NCBI GenBank assembly: GCA_964036195.1
Contig: OZ038456.1
Span: 19,592,001-19,656,000, forward strand
From: Sphaerolaimus hirsutus
Taxonomy: Eukaryota; Nematoda; Chromadorea; Monhysterida; Sphaerolaimidae
Direction: 5' to 3'
DNA length: 64,000 nucleotides
Numbering within the stretch: position 1 is the first letter of the stretch; each line of letters starts with the position of its first letter. Position numbers and translations under genes: made by a program. Under the pieces are notes generated by a model. It had not been told where the DNA came from. It made no database searches and saw only the letters and a program-made list of their open reading frames with translations. This document shows, piece after piece, positions 20,425-30,034 of the stretch.

Positions 20425-21861
20425 ATGATCAACGCCTCTACAAAAAACGGCTTCACGGATAACGAATCACCCCAAAGGGAATTGAGATCGAGGGGGCCAG
20501 CAAGCTTACAAGGGTACACCATAGAACAAGTTTGGCACGCTGCGTTGGAGAAGCAAAAACAAGCAGGAAGGCGCGCGCGACATCAAAATGCTGGGCAAGA
20601 AGTGGACGCACAACTTGCTGCAGCTGAGAGTCAAGCAGCAGACAGTGAGTCGAACGATTTGGTTAACCCTGAAACAGACGCGCCGGAAGCGCTAGAGGAG
20701 AGTGAAAGTCAACGCTGGTCTGGACAGACAGCTGAGGATACACCGGTAATCAGGTTATCAACGGTTGAAGGCGCAGGGCCCGCGCCAGACAGTTTTAGTC
20801 AGTGGAAAACGCCAGCTGTACCGGCAGCGGCACGGCAGCTAACGTCCAGCGCAGAAGCTGAAGAAGCGCCTGGGACAAGTAGACAAGCTGCAGGAAAGGA
20901 AGCAGGAAAGACAGGTAAGTGGTCTAAGCTTCGGAGGACATTGGGTTGGAGCGCGGGCAGCTCATCCATATCGCCTGGAGTGCGATCGGGTTCCGAAGTC
21001 GGTTCAGACGGATACGTTGGTGACAGCGAGCCTCTAGGGCAGCCGTCGATCCAACGTGATTATCCTTTGATTGCAGCTGAGCTTGGAGCTACTGCAGATC
21101 AATTTCCCGTGATTGAAAATACCGTAGCGGAATTATTGGAGACAGCGGCGCAGAGTGGAGACACTTCCCCGGCGCTGCAGTTAAGCCCGCCGAAGAGCAC
21201 TTCGACGCCGAGAGACGTGTCAGGCAACAGCAGTCGGAACTTATCGAGCGACCAGTCGAGATCGCAGAGCGCAACTGCAAAGGCTAGACGCCAGTTAATT
21301 AAGACCGAAATTTCAAGTAATCCCCCCGTGATAATTATTAGCAGCCCCGCAAGCAGAATGACAAACAATGGCGCAAACCAGACGGCGGCCCCGGCGCTGG
21401 AAGACAGATACGCAAATGTCACTAATGTGAATTTAATTTACCAAGCTACCATAATGGACCTGGAGCCGGTGCAAATAACGCCATCCTGTGCACAATGGAC
21501 ACCCAAAAAGGCATGTGAAGCTGCAAAGAAATGGGTAAACATGATGAGTCAGGCGAGACCGGTTGGTGCATTCTCACAGAATGGTGAAGCAGGGGACTTG
21601 CGTATGGTGGCACTAATTAAAACTGCTATGAATTTATGGGGAAGTGACCCAGTCACCGAGGTACCTAGGGTGGAACATTATTTGAGGGAATTCGAAGCGC
21701 ACCACAGCTTACATGGCGATGATATAGCTGATCTGGCGACTGCGTACCAGCAGTATAATCAAGCCCTACAAAATCAGAACGCGACGCTGGGAGGAAATTC
21801 GCCGGCCAGTGGTCAGCAGCCAATAGTGCTGACCAATGGTCAAGCAGCGCCCTTGCAATAA
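20425..21861 (+). CDS. gag: gag, N-terminal part
   Basis: The real ATG is 58 bp after the LTR. The 478-residue product has a long acidic, Ser/Gln-rich, probably disordered N-terminal two thirds. A more structured C-terminal segment (about residues 330-450) contains QWTPKKACEAAKKWVNMM. It ends at TAA (21859-21861). The following ORF is in the same frame and has no ATG, so this stop interrupts one continuous gag frame, either by mutation or as a leaky stop. The N-terminal part may correspond to a matrix-like region; I recognise no named domain. Confidence 0.8.
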   Translation: MINASTKNGFTDNESPQRELRSRGPASLQGYTIEQVWHAALEKQKQAGRRARHQNAGQEVDAQLAAAESQAADSESNDLVNPETDAPEALEESESQRWSGQTAEDTPVIRLSTVEGAGPAPDSFSQWKTPAVPAAARQLTSSAEAEEAPGTSRQAAGKEAGKTGKWSKLRRTLGWSAGSSSISPGVRSGSEVGSDGYVGDSEPLGQPSIQRDYPLIAAELGATADQFPVIENTVAELLETAAQSGDTSPALQLSPPKSTSTPRDVSGNSSRNLSSDQSRSQSATAKARRQLIKTEISSNPPVIIISSPASRMTNNGANQTAAPALEDRYANVTNVNLIYQATIMDLEPVQITPSCAQWTPKKACEAAKKWVNMMSQARPVGAFSQNGEAGDLRMVALIKTAMNLWGSDPVTEVPRVEHYLREFEAHHSLHGDDIADLATAYQQYNQALQNQNATLGGNSPASGQQPIVLTNGQAAPLQ

Positions 21862-23982
21862 TCGACAACACCAGCGGCGCCCCCGTCGGCAGCTGGAACA
21901 AACCAGGTGAGAACTGTTACGCAGCGACGCGCTCGATCCCGCTCGCCGGCGTCTTCAAGAAGCTCGTCAGCTACGTCCGAAGTGGCAAGGCCCACGGACC
22001 CGGGACAAAACTGGCAATTAGAACAAAGCAATGTGGCAGTCATTACAGCCCTAGCACAACAATGTGGATATTTTCGCGGCAAACCAAATGAGGGTTTCAG
22101 GGACTGGAGAAGGAGCTGGGACACAGTATGTGACGCGCTGCGCATAAAATTACAGGAGCGGAAGCCGCTGGTAAAATTGTTTTTGAAAGGCAGTGCCAGA
22201 GCCATTTTCAACACGCGATACAGAGAATTGCGCGACCTGAACTACAAGGACATGATGCAGGCACTGGAGAAGTTCTATGAAAATCCAAATGATAAGCACC
22301 ATGTGCAGAGGGAGATCTTCGAGACGCGACAGGGCGCAGATGAGTCAGTACTGGAATGGGCGGTACGTTTGGAAAAATTGATAAAACGCGCCTATCCAGG
22401 CATGGGTCATGAAAAACGAGGTGACACATGCATGATAAAATTCCATGGAGGACTGAGGAATGAAATTCGGCGCAATGTACCTGTCACGGCTTCTATCACA
22501 TGGAAAGAAATGGTTGACAACGCGCGTGCTCAGGAGAGCTTTTTGGAAGCAGAACAGAGCCAGAATAAGGGAGAAAAATCTAAACAGGATGTGGTTGCCA
22601 GCGCGACTGACAAGGTAATGGACAGGTTGATGGCGCTAAACATGCCCGCCATGGCTGGATTGCCGTCCCAGGCCGACAAGACGTTAGAGACAATGGAACA
22701 GAAAATGACTGAGAGTGTTGCCAAATTTGATTCGGTGCACCAAGAGATAGCGAAGAAATTAGCACAACTGGGCGCGTTGGAAGGTAAACTTTTGGGATTG
22801 AATAGGGACCCCCCTAAATTGCCCCCACGCAAATTTGACAAAGGATGTTGGGAATGTGGCTCTGAAGAGCACATCAGATATGAGTGTCCCAAACTCACCC
22901 CAGAACAAAGGGAACAGTATTTCAAAAGGAGCCGCGGCGGCGGAGCATCCAGAGGAAATGGACGTGGGCGCGGTGGAGGACAACGTGGCGGCTATCAGAG
23001 AATTGACCAAGCTCAAGCGATGCAACCAGGTATGGTGCCCATGCAATATGCATATCCGCAGTGGCAACCAGCTCAGCCGATGCCTGTGCAGCCAGCGCAG
23101 ATGGTACAGAGGGCTGGTGATATGAACATGCAACCGCAGATGATGGCATATCAAACGCCGCCAGCCAATTGGATGGCTATGGGACCGGATGGGCGCATGC
23201 AACAATATAACATGCAACCAGTACAGGTAAGTAACCCCCACGTAGAGTCGCTGAACCCCACACGAGTGACCAGTACGACTGGAATGACCATGCATGTGCG
23301 CGAAGATGATCGCTGCATGATGATACGTCCCGTTAATAAGTTAATCCCTGTGATGCAAGGCTTGGAATTAGAGGCAGATGAACCTGACGAACTGGTTCCA
23401 GAGTCACCCGAAGAACAGCAGCGCACTACGGGAATGCATGTGCTCGCGCAAGAGCGGGAATTCTGGATCAAACCATGGGCATACATGCGAACTGAAAAAG
23501 GTTACTTGTTTCGGACTACCTGGCTGGCCTTTTTACGCAGGATCGGAATGCATGATTTGAGAGAAACGGACTGTACGCTGTGGCCTAATTGCCCTGCAGA
23601 CGACCACTCGGACACGCTGACTGAGGTGCCCTTGGACGTGCTCATGAACATCAGTCTGGACCCGTTTTTGTACGCCACGCCGGCCGCTCTGCCGCCGCGT
23701 ACTGGATCCAGCAACCAGATAGACAGGTATATGGGTTTTCTGTCTACTGAGGAAGGGGTGCGCCCCGCGCCGCGCGCGTACTCAGAACCCCCCTACATGC
23801 CCCAGGTCGCACAGTCGCTGTTTTTTGTATTGGCAGTTGGGTTAATTATAATGGGATTAGCTTTATTACCGGGCGCGGGCGCGACTACCATGCCCTCGTT
23901 TCCATTGCTATGCAGTGACTTGACGGATCACTACGATTTATACACGTACCCCCCCCCTACCAAATTGCACGGCCATTGTTGA
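21862..23982 (+). CDS. gag: gag capsid/nucleocapsid, running into an env-like leader
   Basis: This frame continues from the previous ORF without an ATG (first strong codon GTG at 21907). It contains a retrotransposon-gag capsid region (about residues 40-210 from 21907, with FRDWRRSWD, LKGSARAIF and LEWAVRLEKL). A CCHC knuckle CWECGSEEHIRYEC follows (22846-22887), then an RG-rich stretch and a Met/Gln/Pro-rich stretch. A perfect splice donor CAG/GTAAGT sits at 23226/23227. Beyond it the frame runs on through unrecognised sequence to a hydrophobic segment (from 23815, SLFFVLAVGLIIMGLALL) that looks like a signal or membrane anchor for the glycoprotein that follows. Stop TGA 23980-23982. Confidence 0.8.
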   Translation, partial: STTPAAPPSAAGTNQVRTVTQRRARSRSPASSRSSSATSEVARPTDPGQNWQLEQSNVAVITALAQQCGYFRGKPNEGFRDWRRSWDTVCDALRIKLQERKPLVKLFLKGSARAIFNTRYRELRDLNYKDMMQALEKFYENPNDKHHVQREIFETRQGADESVLEWAVRLEKLIKRAYPGMGHEKRGDTCMIKFHGGLRNEIRRNVPVTASITWKEMVDNARAQESFLEAEQSQNKGEKSKQDVVASATDKVMDRLMALNMPAMAGLPSQADKTLETMEQKMTESVAKFDSVHQEIAKKLAQLGALEGKLLGLNRDPPKLPPRKFDKGCWECGSEEHIRYECPKLTPEQREQYFKRSRGGGASRGNGRGRGGGQRGGYQRIDQAQAMQPGMVPMQYAYPQWQPAQPMPVQPAQMVQRAGDMNMQPQMMAYQTPPANWMAMGPDGRMQQYNMQPVQVSNPHVESLNPTRVTSTTGMTMHVREDDRCMMIRPVNKLIPVMQGLELEADEPDELVPESPEEQQRTTGMHVLAQEREFWIKPWAYMRTEKGYLFRTTWLAFLRRIGMHDLRETDCTLWPNCPADDHSDTLTEVPLDVLMNISLDPFLYATPAALPPRTGSSNQIDRYMGFLSTEEGVRPAPRAYSEPPYMPQVAQSLFFVLAVGLIIMGLALLPGAGATTMPSFPLLCSDLTDHYDLYTYPPPTKLHGHC

Positions 23983-24535
23983 CACTACAGCGTCATTAGA
24001 ACGGCCACGAAAATTGACACTGACAATCTACAAGCGAAATATGGTAGAATATCGTGCGGCAGCGCACAGGTGCGTGGCATCTACCAGAACGGCAAGGACG
24101 TATCAGAACTTCTGGGGCGACGTCACGCTGGAAAAATTTGATTCCAACCCCCGAGCTGTGGGCGCCGCCGAGTGCGAAGGCATGATTAAATATCACAAAT
24201 GCAATAATGGGCCCATGACCCCTGTGAGTGATCTGGACAACGCATGGGACACTCAATACCCCACCAATGTCAGCTACTCAGGACATGGATTGTACTGTTG
24301 CAAATGGGTGAGTGAAACGACGCCACACTGTGGGCTGTTTCGAGGGGAAGTACGAATGAGATATGGAGCCAACACCATGCAAAGCACGCTGGGTGAGGTT
24401 AGCAAGTGCAATTATGAAATGGGTGCATGCACGCTAGAAGACGGCAGCCAATTAACATGGAAACCGAACCCGAAGGCGGAATGCCCATATAAAAAATGGC
24501 ATGAAATGCATGGACGCATTAGACAGGATATCTGA
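23983..24535 (+). CDS. env-like glycoprotein, N-terminal subunit (broken)
   Basis: Frame 2 is open from before 23980 and its first listed codon (24014) is TTG, not ATG. It encodes a Cys- and Trp-rich ectodomain with NGPM, NVSYSGHGLYCCKW and a sequon. The frame differs by one from the hydrophobic leader in the previous ORF. The change falls at a run of nine C near 23949-23957, so a homopolymer indel is the likely break. The ORF ends with TGA followed by CTAG (24533-24539). It looks like the surface subunit of an envelope glycoprotein; I cannot assign its viral source. Confidence 0.55.
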
Positions 24536-25567
24536 CTAGCCGATGATCATACGCTATCACTGTCTTTCAGAGCACATGAAGAGGTTGAATCATGCGGCAT
24601 CAAATTATGGAAATCGGATCAGGATATTGTAGTGGCACCATTTGAAAAGGCAGTGATTCGAAGCGTCAGACAAAAACGAGCGCAAAGTCGACCCACACTG
24701 GGGATAGTGAGCGCAGGCCAATTGGCAGCCAGCATGCAGGCGGTATACGAAACAGCAGAACAAACCATGCGTGCACAGGCCGTAGCCACCTGCAAGAATG
24801 TGCAACATTTCCAAGAATTTGTGCGCCTGGCTATGAGCGAACACGCAACTACGACAGCCCGATGGTACATGAATGATAATGAAATAATTGCTAAACCTGC
24901 GCCGGATGGATTTTTGGTTCACAAATGTTTCGCGGTAAAAACATACGAGATAATGAAAGAGGAAAAGTCTCCAGAATGTTATGAAACAGTACCTGTGCAA
25001 GTTAGTGTGCATGGGCAAAATGTGACGTTACACATGAATAGATTGACAAACATTTTGCACTTTCAAGCGATCCCGGGATCATGCACCAATGCGCACAATC
25101 GTGTGGTAATGTTAAATGGACAGTGGTACAAATATCTACCGGAAGTAGGCGGCCTGGAACATTTACCTATGTATAACACACACAGTTTCCCGCATAAATG
25201 GCAACAGGAAAAGGTTAAGGATGTGCATCATCAGATTTTTGCCGCCACGACCATGTACAACTTGTCAGAATTATTGCCGACGACCACCCTGAATGACGTC
25301 TGGCATGCATATTCAATCGTGCGGCAAATTACGCAGGGGGCGGAGCCGAAGGTGGAATCACACATGCAAAGGCATCGAACCTTGGCAAAATCGGTATTGG
25401 CGCTGGGATGGTGGGATTTTGACACCTGGCGCACCTGGCTACAAGTATGGATTTACCTGATATGTGCACTAGTCACCATGCAGTATTTACTAGCCGCGCT
25501 CATGGCTGCAGCGCCGGAAATGGCCGTGACTTTGATAAACCGGGCAAAGGAAAAAATCAAAAAATGA
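24536..25567 (+). CDS. env-like glycoprotein, fusion subunit with membrane anchor
   Basis: Same frame as the preceding ORF, after one TGA, and no ATG at its start. A furin-type site RQKR lies near 24670. It is followed by a small-residue stretch (GIVSAGQLAAS) and an Ala/Gln-rich helix that could be a heptad repeat. Cys residues and sequons follow. A C-terminal membrane anchor (WIYLICALVTMQYLLAAL, about 272-294 counting from 24632) precedes a short basic tail. This layout is that of class I fusion glycoproteins. Stop TGA 25565-25567; pol continues in the same frame. Confidence 0.6.
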   Translation, partial: LADDHTLSLSFRAHEEVESCGIKLWKSDQDIVVAPFEKAVIRSVRQKRAQSRPTLGIVSAGQLAASMQAVYETAEQTMRAQAVATCKNVQHFQEFVRLAMSEHATTTARWYMNDNEIIAKPAPDGFLVHKCFAVKTYEIMKEEKSPECYETVPVQVSVHGQNVTLHMNRLTNILHFQAIPGSCTNAHNRVVMLNGQWYKYLPEVGGLEHLPMYNTHSFPHKWQQEKVKDVHHQIFAATTMYNLSELLPTTTLNDVWHAYSIVRQITQGAEPKVESHMQRHRTLAKSVLALGWWDFDTWRTWLQVWIYLICALVTMQYLLAALMAAAPEMAVTLINRAKEKIKK

Positions 25568-27079
25568 CCAAAGACAGAAGAAAAATCCAATATCATCGTC
25601 GAACTGGCTGAGGACCGCCCTAGCGAACAGGTAAAGGTAAGAACGGTAATTAACCCGTGCGTGGGAATGCCAAGTGGCATGCCCGCACTCACGGGCGCGC
25701 GTCGTTTTCCCGCTATACAATACAGTATCAACAGAAAATGCGATCTGGAAGAAGAATCGGTATGCATGATCACTTTCTCGACGGAAGAAAGAGATAACAT
25801 ACATCAAGTAGCCAATCGACGTGAAGAAATTGTGCATGTGTATTACAGCCCATCCATTACCATAACCATCGATGGGAGAGAATATCGGAGATGTCTACTG
25901 GACACAGGCGCCATGCGTTCATTATGCAACAGAGACGTGCTGATGCGACACAAGGAAAAGGCTACTAAGCATGATGAAGTTTCACCTATTGGAGCCCTCA
26001 GGTGTGCAGCAGACTCGAAACTTTTGGTATTGGGACAGATGGAAATACCGGTAACGATGGGAAACCACACCTTCGGGATTGTGTTTCAGGCGGTGAACGG
26101 ATTAGCTGGTGAAATTTTAATTGGCGCAGACGTCTTGCGGCACATGGTAGTAGACCTACCTGCAAGGGAACTACGAATCCCTACGGCTAACGCGATAATT
26201 CCCTTTGATAACCCAGACCCGGAAGTGCAGCAGCGCAGAATTTACGCTATTGTGAACGAAAAAATAGAAATTCTGGCTAGACATGAAGCGCTAGTGACAG
26301 CAAAATTATCTGCCCCCATGGATGAAAAGTTATTTACGGTCATAGGATTGGATACGGTAGGCGAACGCTGTGGCGTTATGGCTGCTTCAGCGGCCTATGA
26401 AACTAGTGCCCCTGTGTTTCAGGTGAGATGTGCAAATGTACGAAATCAGCCCGTAGTGCTACAGGTAGGACAGCGCATTGCGGTGGTCGAACCAGTGGAT
26501 TGCGTGCTGAAAGTGAAACCTGGAGACCCCCCCGCGGAATGGGTGAAGCAGTGTTATGACAGAGATGTGTGTCGACAAGTTCAAACGACTGAACCTCCCC
26601 CCAAAGTAGCCGAAGACAAATTGGGACCCCCACTGCAAGTTGCATGCCCAGATGGACACGTGATGGAATTCACCGTGCCAGAAACTTTGACGGACGAACG
26701 CAGAGAGGAACTGAAAAAGGTGATTTTGCAGTACAAAGAAGCTTTTGCCCGACATAAATATGACATCGGCTACAGCGAATTAGTGGACTACCGGCTGCAA
26801 TTAGTGGACAAAAAACCAATTGCATGCAGAATGTACCGGTTGAGTCTGGATGATCAGCAATACTTAGAAAATCATTTGAGATGCCTCATTGAGCACGACA
26901 TCGTGGAACCCAGTACGAGCCCGTATTGTGCCCCCACGCTGGTGGTATCCAAACCGGATGGAGCAAAGCGGATGGTAATTGATTACAGAAGCCTGAACGC
27001 TGTTTTGCACGCTCCCCAATTCCCATTACCCCGCTTAGATGAAACAGTCGAATCTTTATGTAGCTGCAAGTATTTTTAG
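25568..27079 (+). CDS. pol: pol: protease and start of reverse transcriptase
   Basis: Open in frame 2 from the env stop; first listed start (25661) is GTG. An aspartic protease has CLLDTGAMRSL (DTG at 25901-25909) and the partner motif ILIGADVL. The RT fingers follow (SPYCAPTLVVSKPDG, KRMVIDYRSLN). The frame ends with TAG at 27077-27079 in the middle of the RT. The rest of RT is one frame ahead, and the break coincides with a run of five T (27072-27076). Programmed shifting inside the RT fold is implausible, so mutation or assembly error is likely. Confidence 0.9.
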   Translation, partial: PKTEEKSNIIVELAEDRPSEQVKVRTVINPCVGMPSGMPALTGARRFPAIQYSINRKCDLEEESVCMITFSTEERDNIHQVANRREEIVHVYYSPSITITIDGREYRRCLLDTGAMRSLCNRDVLMRHKEKATKHDEVSPIGALRCAADSKLLVLGQMEIPVTMGNHTFGIVFQAVNGLAGEILIGADVLRHMVVDLPARELRIPTANAIIPFDNPDPEVQQRRIYAIVNEKIEILARHEALVTAKLSAPMDEKLFTVIGLDTVGERCGVMAASAAYETSAPVFQVRCANVRNQPVVLQVGQRIAVVEPVDCVLKVKPGDPPAEWVKQCYDRDVCRQVQTTEPPPKVAEDKLGPPLQVACPDGHVMEFTVPETLTDERREELKKVILQYKEAFARHKYDIGYSELVDYRLQLVDKKPIACRMYRLSLDDQQYLENHLRCLIEHDIVEPSTSPYCAPTLVVSKPDGAKRMVIDYRSLNAVLHAPQFPLPRLDETVESLCSCKYF

Positions 27080-29804
27080 CAGTGCCGACATAAATCAAGC
27101 TTTCTATAACATTGCTTTGCATCCAGATGATCGACACATTACGTCATTTAGAAATGTTTTTGGGCAATTTCAACTGAAACGTTTACCAATGGGATTAAAA
27201 TGCTCACCTAGTTTAGCGCAGCGCTGTTTTGAATTAGCTATGGCCGGCTTAATACATCGAAATGTGTTATTATACATCGACGATTTACTGATTTATAGTG
27301 CAACCTGGGAAACACATTTGTACGACATAGGGCAGGTGTTGGAAAGAATTATTAGAAATAATTTCAAAATTAGTCCAAAAAAGTGTTTTTTCGCACGCAT
27401 CACAGCTGTACGTTTTCTAGGATTTATGATTGGCCGTGACGGCGTGTGCGTACCGGATGACAAACGCCACATAATTCAGGACTGGCCGGTACCCACTACC
27501 ATAAAAGAGGTTAAGGGTTTTCAGGGAGCTAAAGGTTTTTTTAGACGCATGATTCACAGATGCGCAGAGTTAGCCGTACCTTTGTCAAATCTCACGCGTA
27601 CGGGACCAAGAGAAAATTACAATAGCGACACCCCGGTGGATTTGACAGCGAAACCCAAAGCACTGGAAGCTTTTCATAAGCTCAAGGAAGCATTGTTAGG
27701 AAGCCCATGTTTACAATTTCCCGATCCTAAACGTATGTTTATAATTATCACGGACGCCTCTAAAATTGCTGTTGCAGGAGTGCTAGCACAACGAGCAGAG
27801 GACGAAAAAATACTACATGCATGTGCCTTTTACAGCCGGAAGTTAGGTGCAACCCAAAGCAAATGGCCAGCGATTTCACTGGAAGCATGTGCAATCTACG
27901 AAAGTATACGTAATTGGCATTGTTATCTGGCGGGACGGCCCTTTGAAGTCTGGACTGACGCCAAGAGTATTTCGTGGGTAAAGAATCCTAATTTAGAGAC
28001 TACCCCGCACGCCATGCTACACAAGTTCGCTTTAGCAATTACGCCGTACCAAATCACGTTCAAGCACTTGAGGGGAAAAAGCAACGAATTAGCAGATGCA
28101 TTATCTAGAAGACAAGACGCGCCAGTGGTATTCGACGAGAAAAAGGACCTGGATGAGGCTTTTGAGCAGTTCGCACAAGTCATGTGCCGTGAAATCGCTA
28201 TCCCGCACGATAGGCAGGTTACGGTAGCTGCGGCGAGCAGGGCAGCTTACCAGCCAATCAGCGAACGAAGCGGCGTAAACGAGGAGGCGGAGTTACTGCG
28301 ACCAATCAGTGACCGGACGCGCGGGCGAAAAGAGGCGGAGTCACCCGGGCTGCGAGAGCGGCAGCGGAATGCGGAAGCGCCTGGAACCGGAACAATGGCT
28401 GGTGGTTCAGGAGCCGGAAATGAAGTTGTTCCGGGTTTAACGAGAGTAACCAAGCGCAGTACAATCATGGCGCTACCTCCCATGACTTCGGTTGACAAGT
28501 TGAAGCGGCTACAAGCAGAAGAACCGTACATAGCCACAACTATAGAAGTGTGTCGCGCAGATTATTTTTACAGCGCCGCGCCATATTTTATTGATCAATA
28601 CGGTTTATTACGTCGCCAAGCGGGAACGTCCCAGATACCAGGTATACAGCTATACGACCCAGTGTGTATCCCGTCGGAATTAGTTCCATTCGTGTTAGAA
28701 TTAGCTCACAATCACCCCACGGCGGGCCATTTAGGAATAATAAAAACATTTGAAAGGCTACAGGAATTCGCGTGGTTTCCAGGAATGCGGCCAGAAAGTG
28801 CGCGCTGGGTTGCTACTTGCCCTTCGTGCAACGCCAAGAAAGGTCTCAGAGCGGCAATGCGAACTCAAATGGTGTGCCGCCAGGTAGCCAAAAAGCCAGG
28901 TGATGTGATAGCAGTAGACGCAATAGGACCTTTACTAACCACGAAACGCAGAAACCGACATTTGTTAGTGTTAGTATTTGTTGATCAGTGCACACGTTTT
29001 GGAATTGCCGTGCCCGTTCCCGACATAAAACAAGACACAGTATCATTTGCATTCTTGTTGCACATTTTGCCTATATTTAGTGTGCCGGCCATTATACTCA
29101 GTGATAACGCCCCTAGCTTTACTGAGGGCACTTTTGCCAAGCTCTTACAATATTTGAACGCGACTCAACACACGTCTTTTGCGTACACCCCCAAGAGTAA
29201 TGGAATGGTGGAACGTAGGAATGGTGTTCTGATGGAAATAGTATCCCACTATGTAAATCGTACACATGACGATTGGGACATACATTTAGGCGCCGCTGTA
29301 CATGTGTACAATACATCGAAACACCCTTCTTTGCAAACCACCCCCTATGCGTTGCTATTTGGCAAGCCTGCTGCGTCCATGTGGGAGCGTATGATCGAGC
29401 CTCCCCCTGACACCGAGGCATTGCCCTCATTGCCGCATAAGCGCGCTCTTATAAATGAATTAGGCGCGCGTCTGACCACAGCACGTGAAGCAGCGCACAC
29501 CGCTTTAGCAAAGGCGCAGCAAAAGGAGCAATTTTACGCCAATCGCCGTGCGCGCCGATTGAATGTGCAACGCGGGCAAGCGGTACGCGTGTACACGCCG
29601 CGTATTACTCAGTTGACGGGCCCTAGTAAGAAATTCGCGCCTCGCTTTATTGGTCCGTATGAGTGCATTGATTATGCCCACCCATTAGTGACTTTGTTCA
29701 ACAATATTAATAAGAAAATATATGTAGTTCATGCAGATCGTTGCAAAGCAACCAGTGAATATTTAATTCCCCCTTCTTACAGTGAATTATACGGCGACGA
29801 CTAA
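27039..29804 (+). CDS. pol: pol: rest of RT, RNase H, integrase
   Basis: Overlaps the previous frame by 41 nt. It has the RT core YIDD (27273-27284) and thumb, then RNase H (FIIITDASKIAVAG, then ISLEACAIYE and HADR-like end), then a 130-residue charged spacer. The integrase has an HHCC finger (HNHPTAGHLG, CPSCNAKKG), catalytic D at residue 627, D at 689 and E at 725 (DX35E), and a GPY-type C-terminus (FIGPYECI). No chromodomain is visible. Stop TAA 29802-29804. Confidence 0.92.
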   Translation: MKQSNLYVAASIFSSADINQAFYNIALHPDDRHITSFRNVFGQFQLKRLPMGLKCSPSLAQRCFELAMAGLIHRNVLLYIDDLLIYSATWETHLYDIGQVLERIIRNNFKISPKKCFFARITAVRFLGFMIGRDGVCVPDDKRHIIQDWPVPTTIKEVKGFQGAKGFFRRMIHRCAELAVPLSNLTRTGPRENYNSDTPVDLTAKPKALEAFHKLKEALLGSPCLQFPDPKRMFIIITDASKIAVAGVLAQRAEDEKILHACAFYSRKLGATQSKWPAISLEACAIYESIRNWHCYLAGRPFEVWTDAKSISWVKNPNLETTPHAMLHKFALAITPYQITFKHLRGKSNELADALSRRQDAPVVFDEKKDLDEAFEQFAQVMCREIAIPHDRQVTVAAASRAAYQPISERSGVNEEAELLRPISDRTRGRKEAESPGLRERQRNAEAPGTGTMAGGSGAGNEVVPGLTRVTKRSTIMALPPMTSVDKLKRLQAEEPYIATTIEVCRADYFYSAAPYFIDQYGLLRRQAGTSQIPGIQLYDPVCIPSELVPFVLELAHNHPTAGHLGIIKTFERLQEFAWFPGMRPESARWVATCPSCNAKKGLRAAMRTQMVCRQVAKKPGDVIAVDAIGPLLTTKRRNRHLLVLVFVDQCTRFGIAVPVPDIKQDTVSFAFLLHILPIFSVPAIILSDNAPSFTEGTFAKLLQYLNATQHTSFAYTPKSNGMVERRNGVLMEIVSHYVNRTHDDWDIHLGAAVHVYNTSKHPSLQTTPYALLFGKPAASMWERMIEPPPDTEALPSLPHKRALINELGARLTTAREAAHTALAKAQQKEQFYANRRARRLNVQRGQAVRVYTPRITQLTGPSKKFAPRFIGPYECIDYAHPLVTLFNNINKKIYVVHADRCKATSEYLIPPSYSELYGDD

Positions 29805-30034
29805 AATTGATTAATTAGCTGATTAATTAGCCGTTACGACCATCGCCGTCGCATCGAGCAACACGGAACCAGGTATAACAGGTGTGATGTGTGTGTGAAA
29901 GTGTGCGTGTGTTTTTTAGGAAGCTCGTGCACCCCTTTTTGCCCACGGGCAACTGGACCGCACGAGTTTTTATTGCTTTCCCCGTTCATTAAAACCTTCG
30001 CAATTAATTATTTTATCACATTGTTATAATTATA
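29805..30034 (+). promoter_or_regulatory. Pol-helicase spacer with candidate splice acceptor
   Basis: The 230-nt gap has no ORF. A TG/T-rich tract ending GTGTTTTTTAG (AG at 29918-29919) is a strong acceptor-like site, 115 nt upstream of the next ATG. A leader donor (for example 20127) spliced here would give a separate mRNA. Confidence 0.45.

Larger units (their letters stand above)
23227..25630 (+). other. Candidate intron joining gag to pol in phase
   Basis: The donor CAG/GTAAGT (23226/23227) and acceptor GAACAG/GTAAAG (25630/25631) both fall exactly between codons of gag (frame 1) and pol (frame 2). Removing these 2404 nt would take out the whole env-like region and fuse Gag to protease in frame. 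The acceptor has a weak pyrimidine tract. Confidence 0.4.

Noticed and set aside
24605..25018. Minus-strand ORFs within gag, env, pol and helicase
   Set aside because: They are antisense shadows of GC-rich coding regions, with no family motifs.
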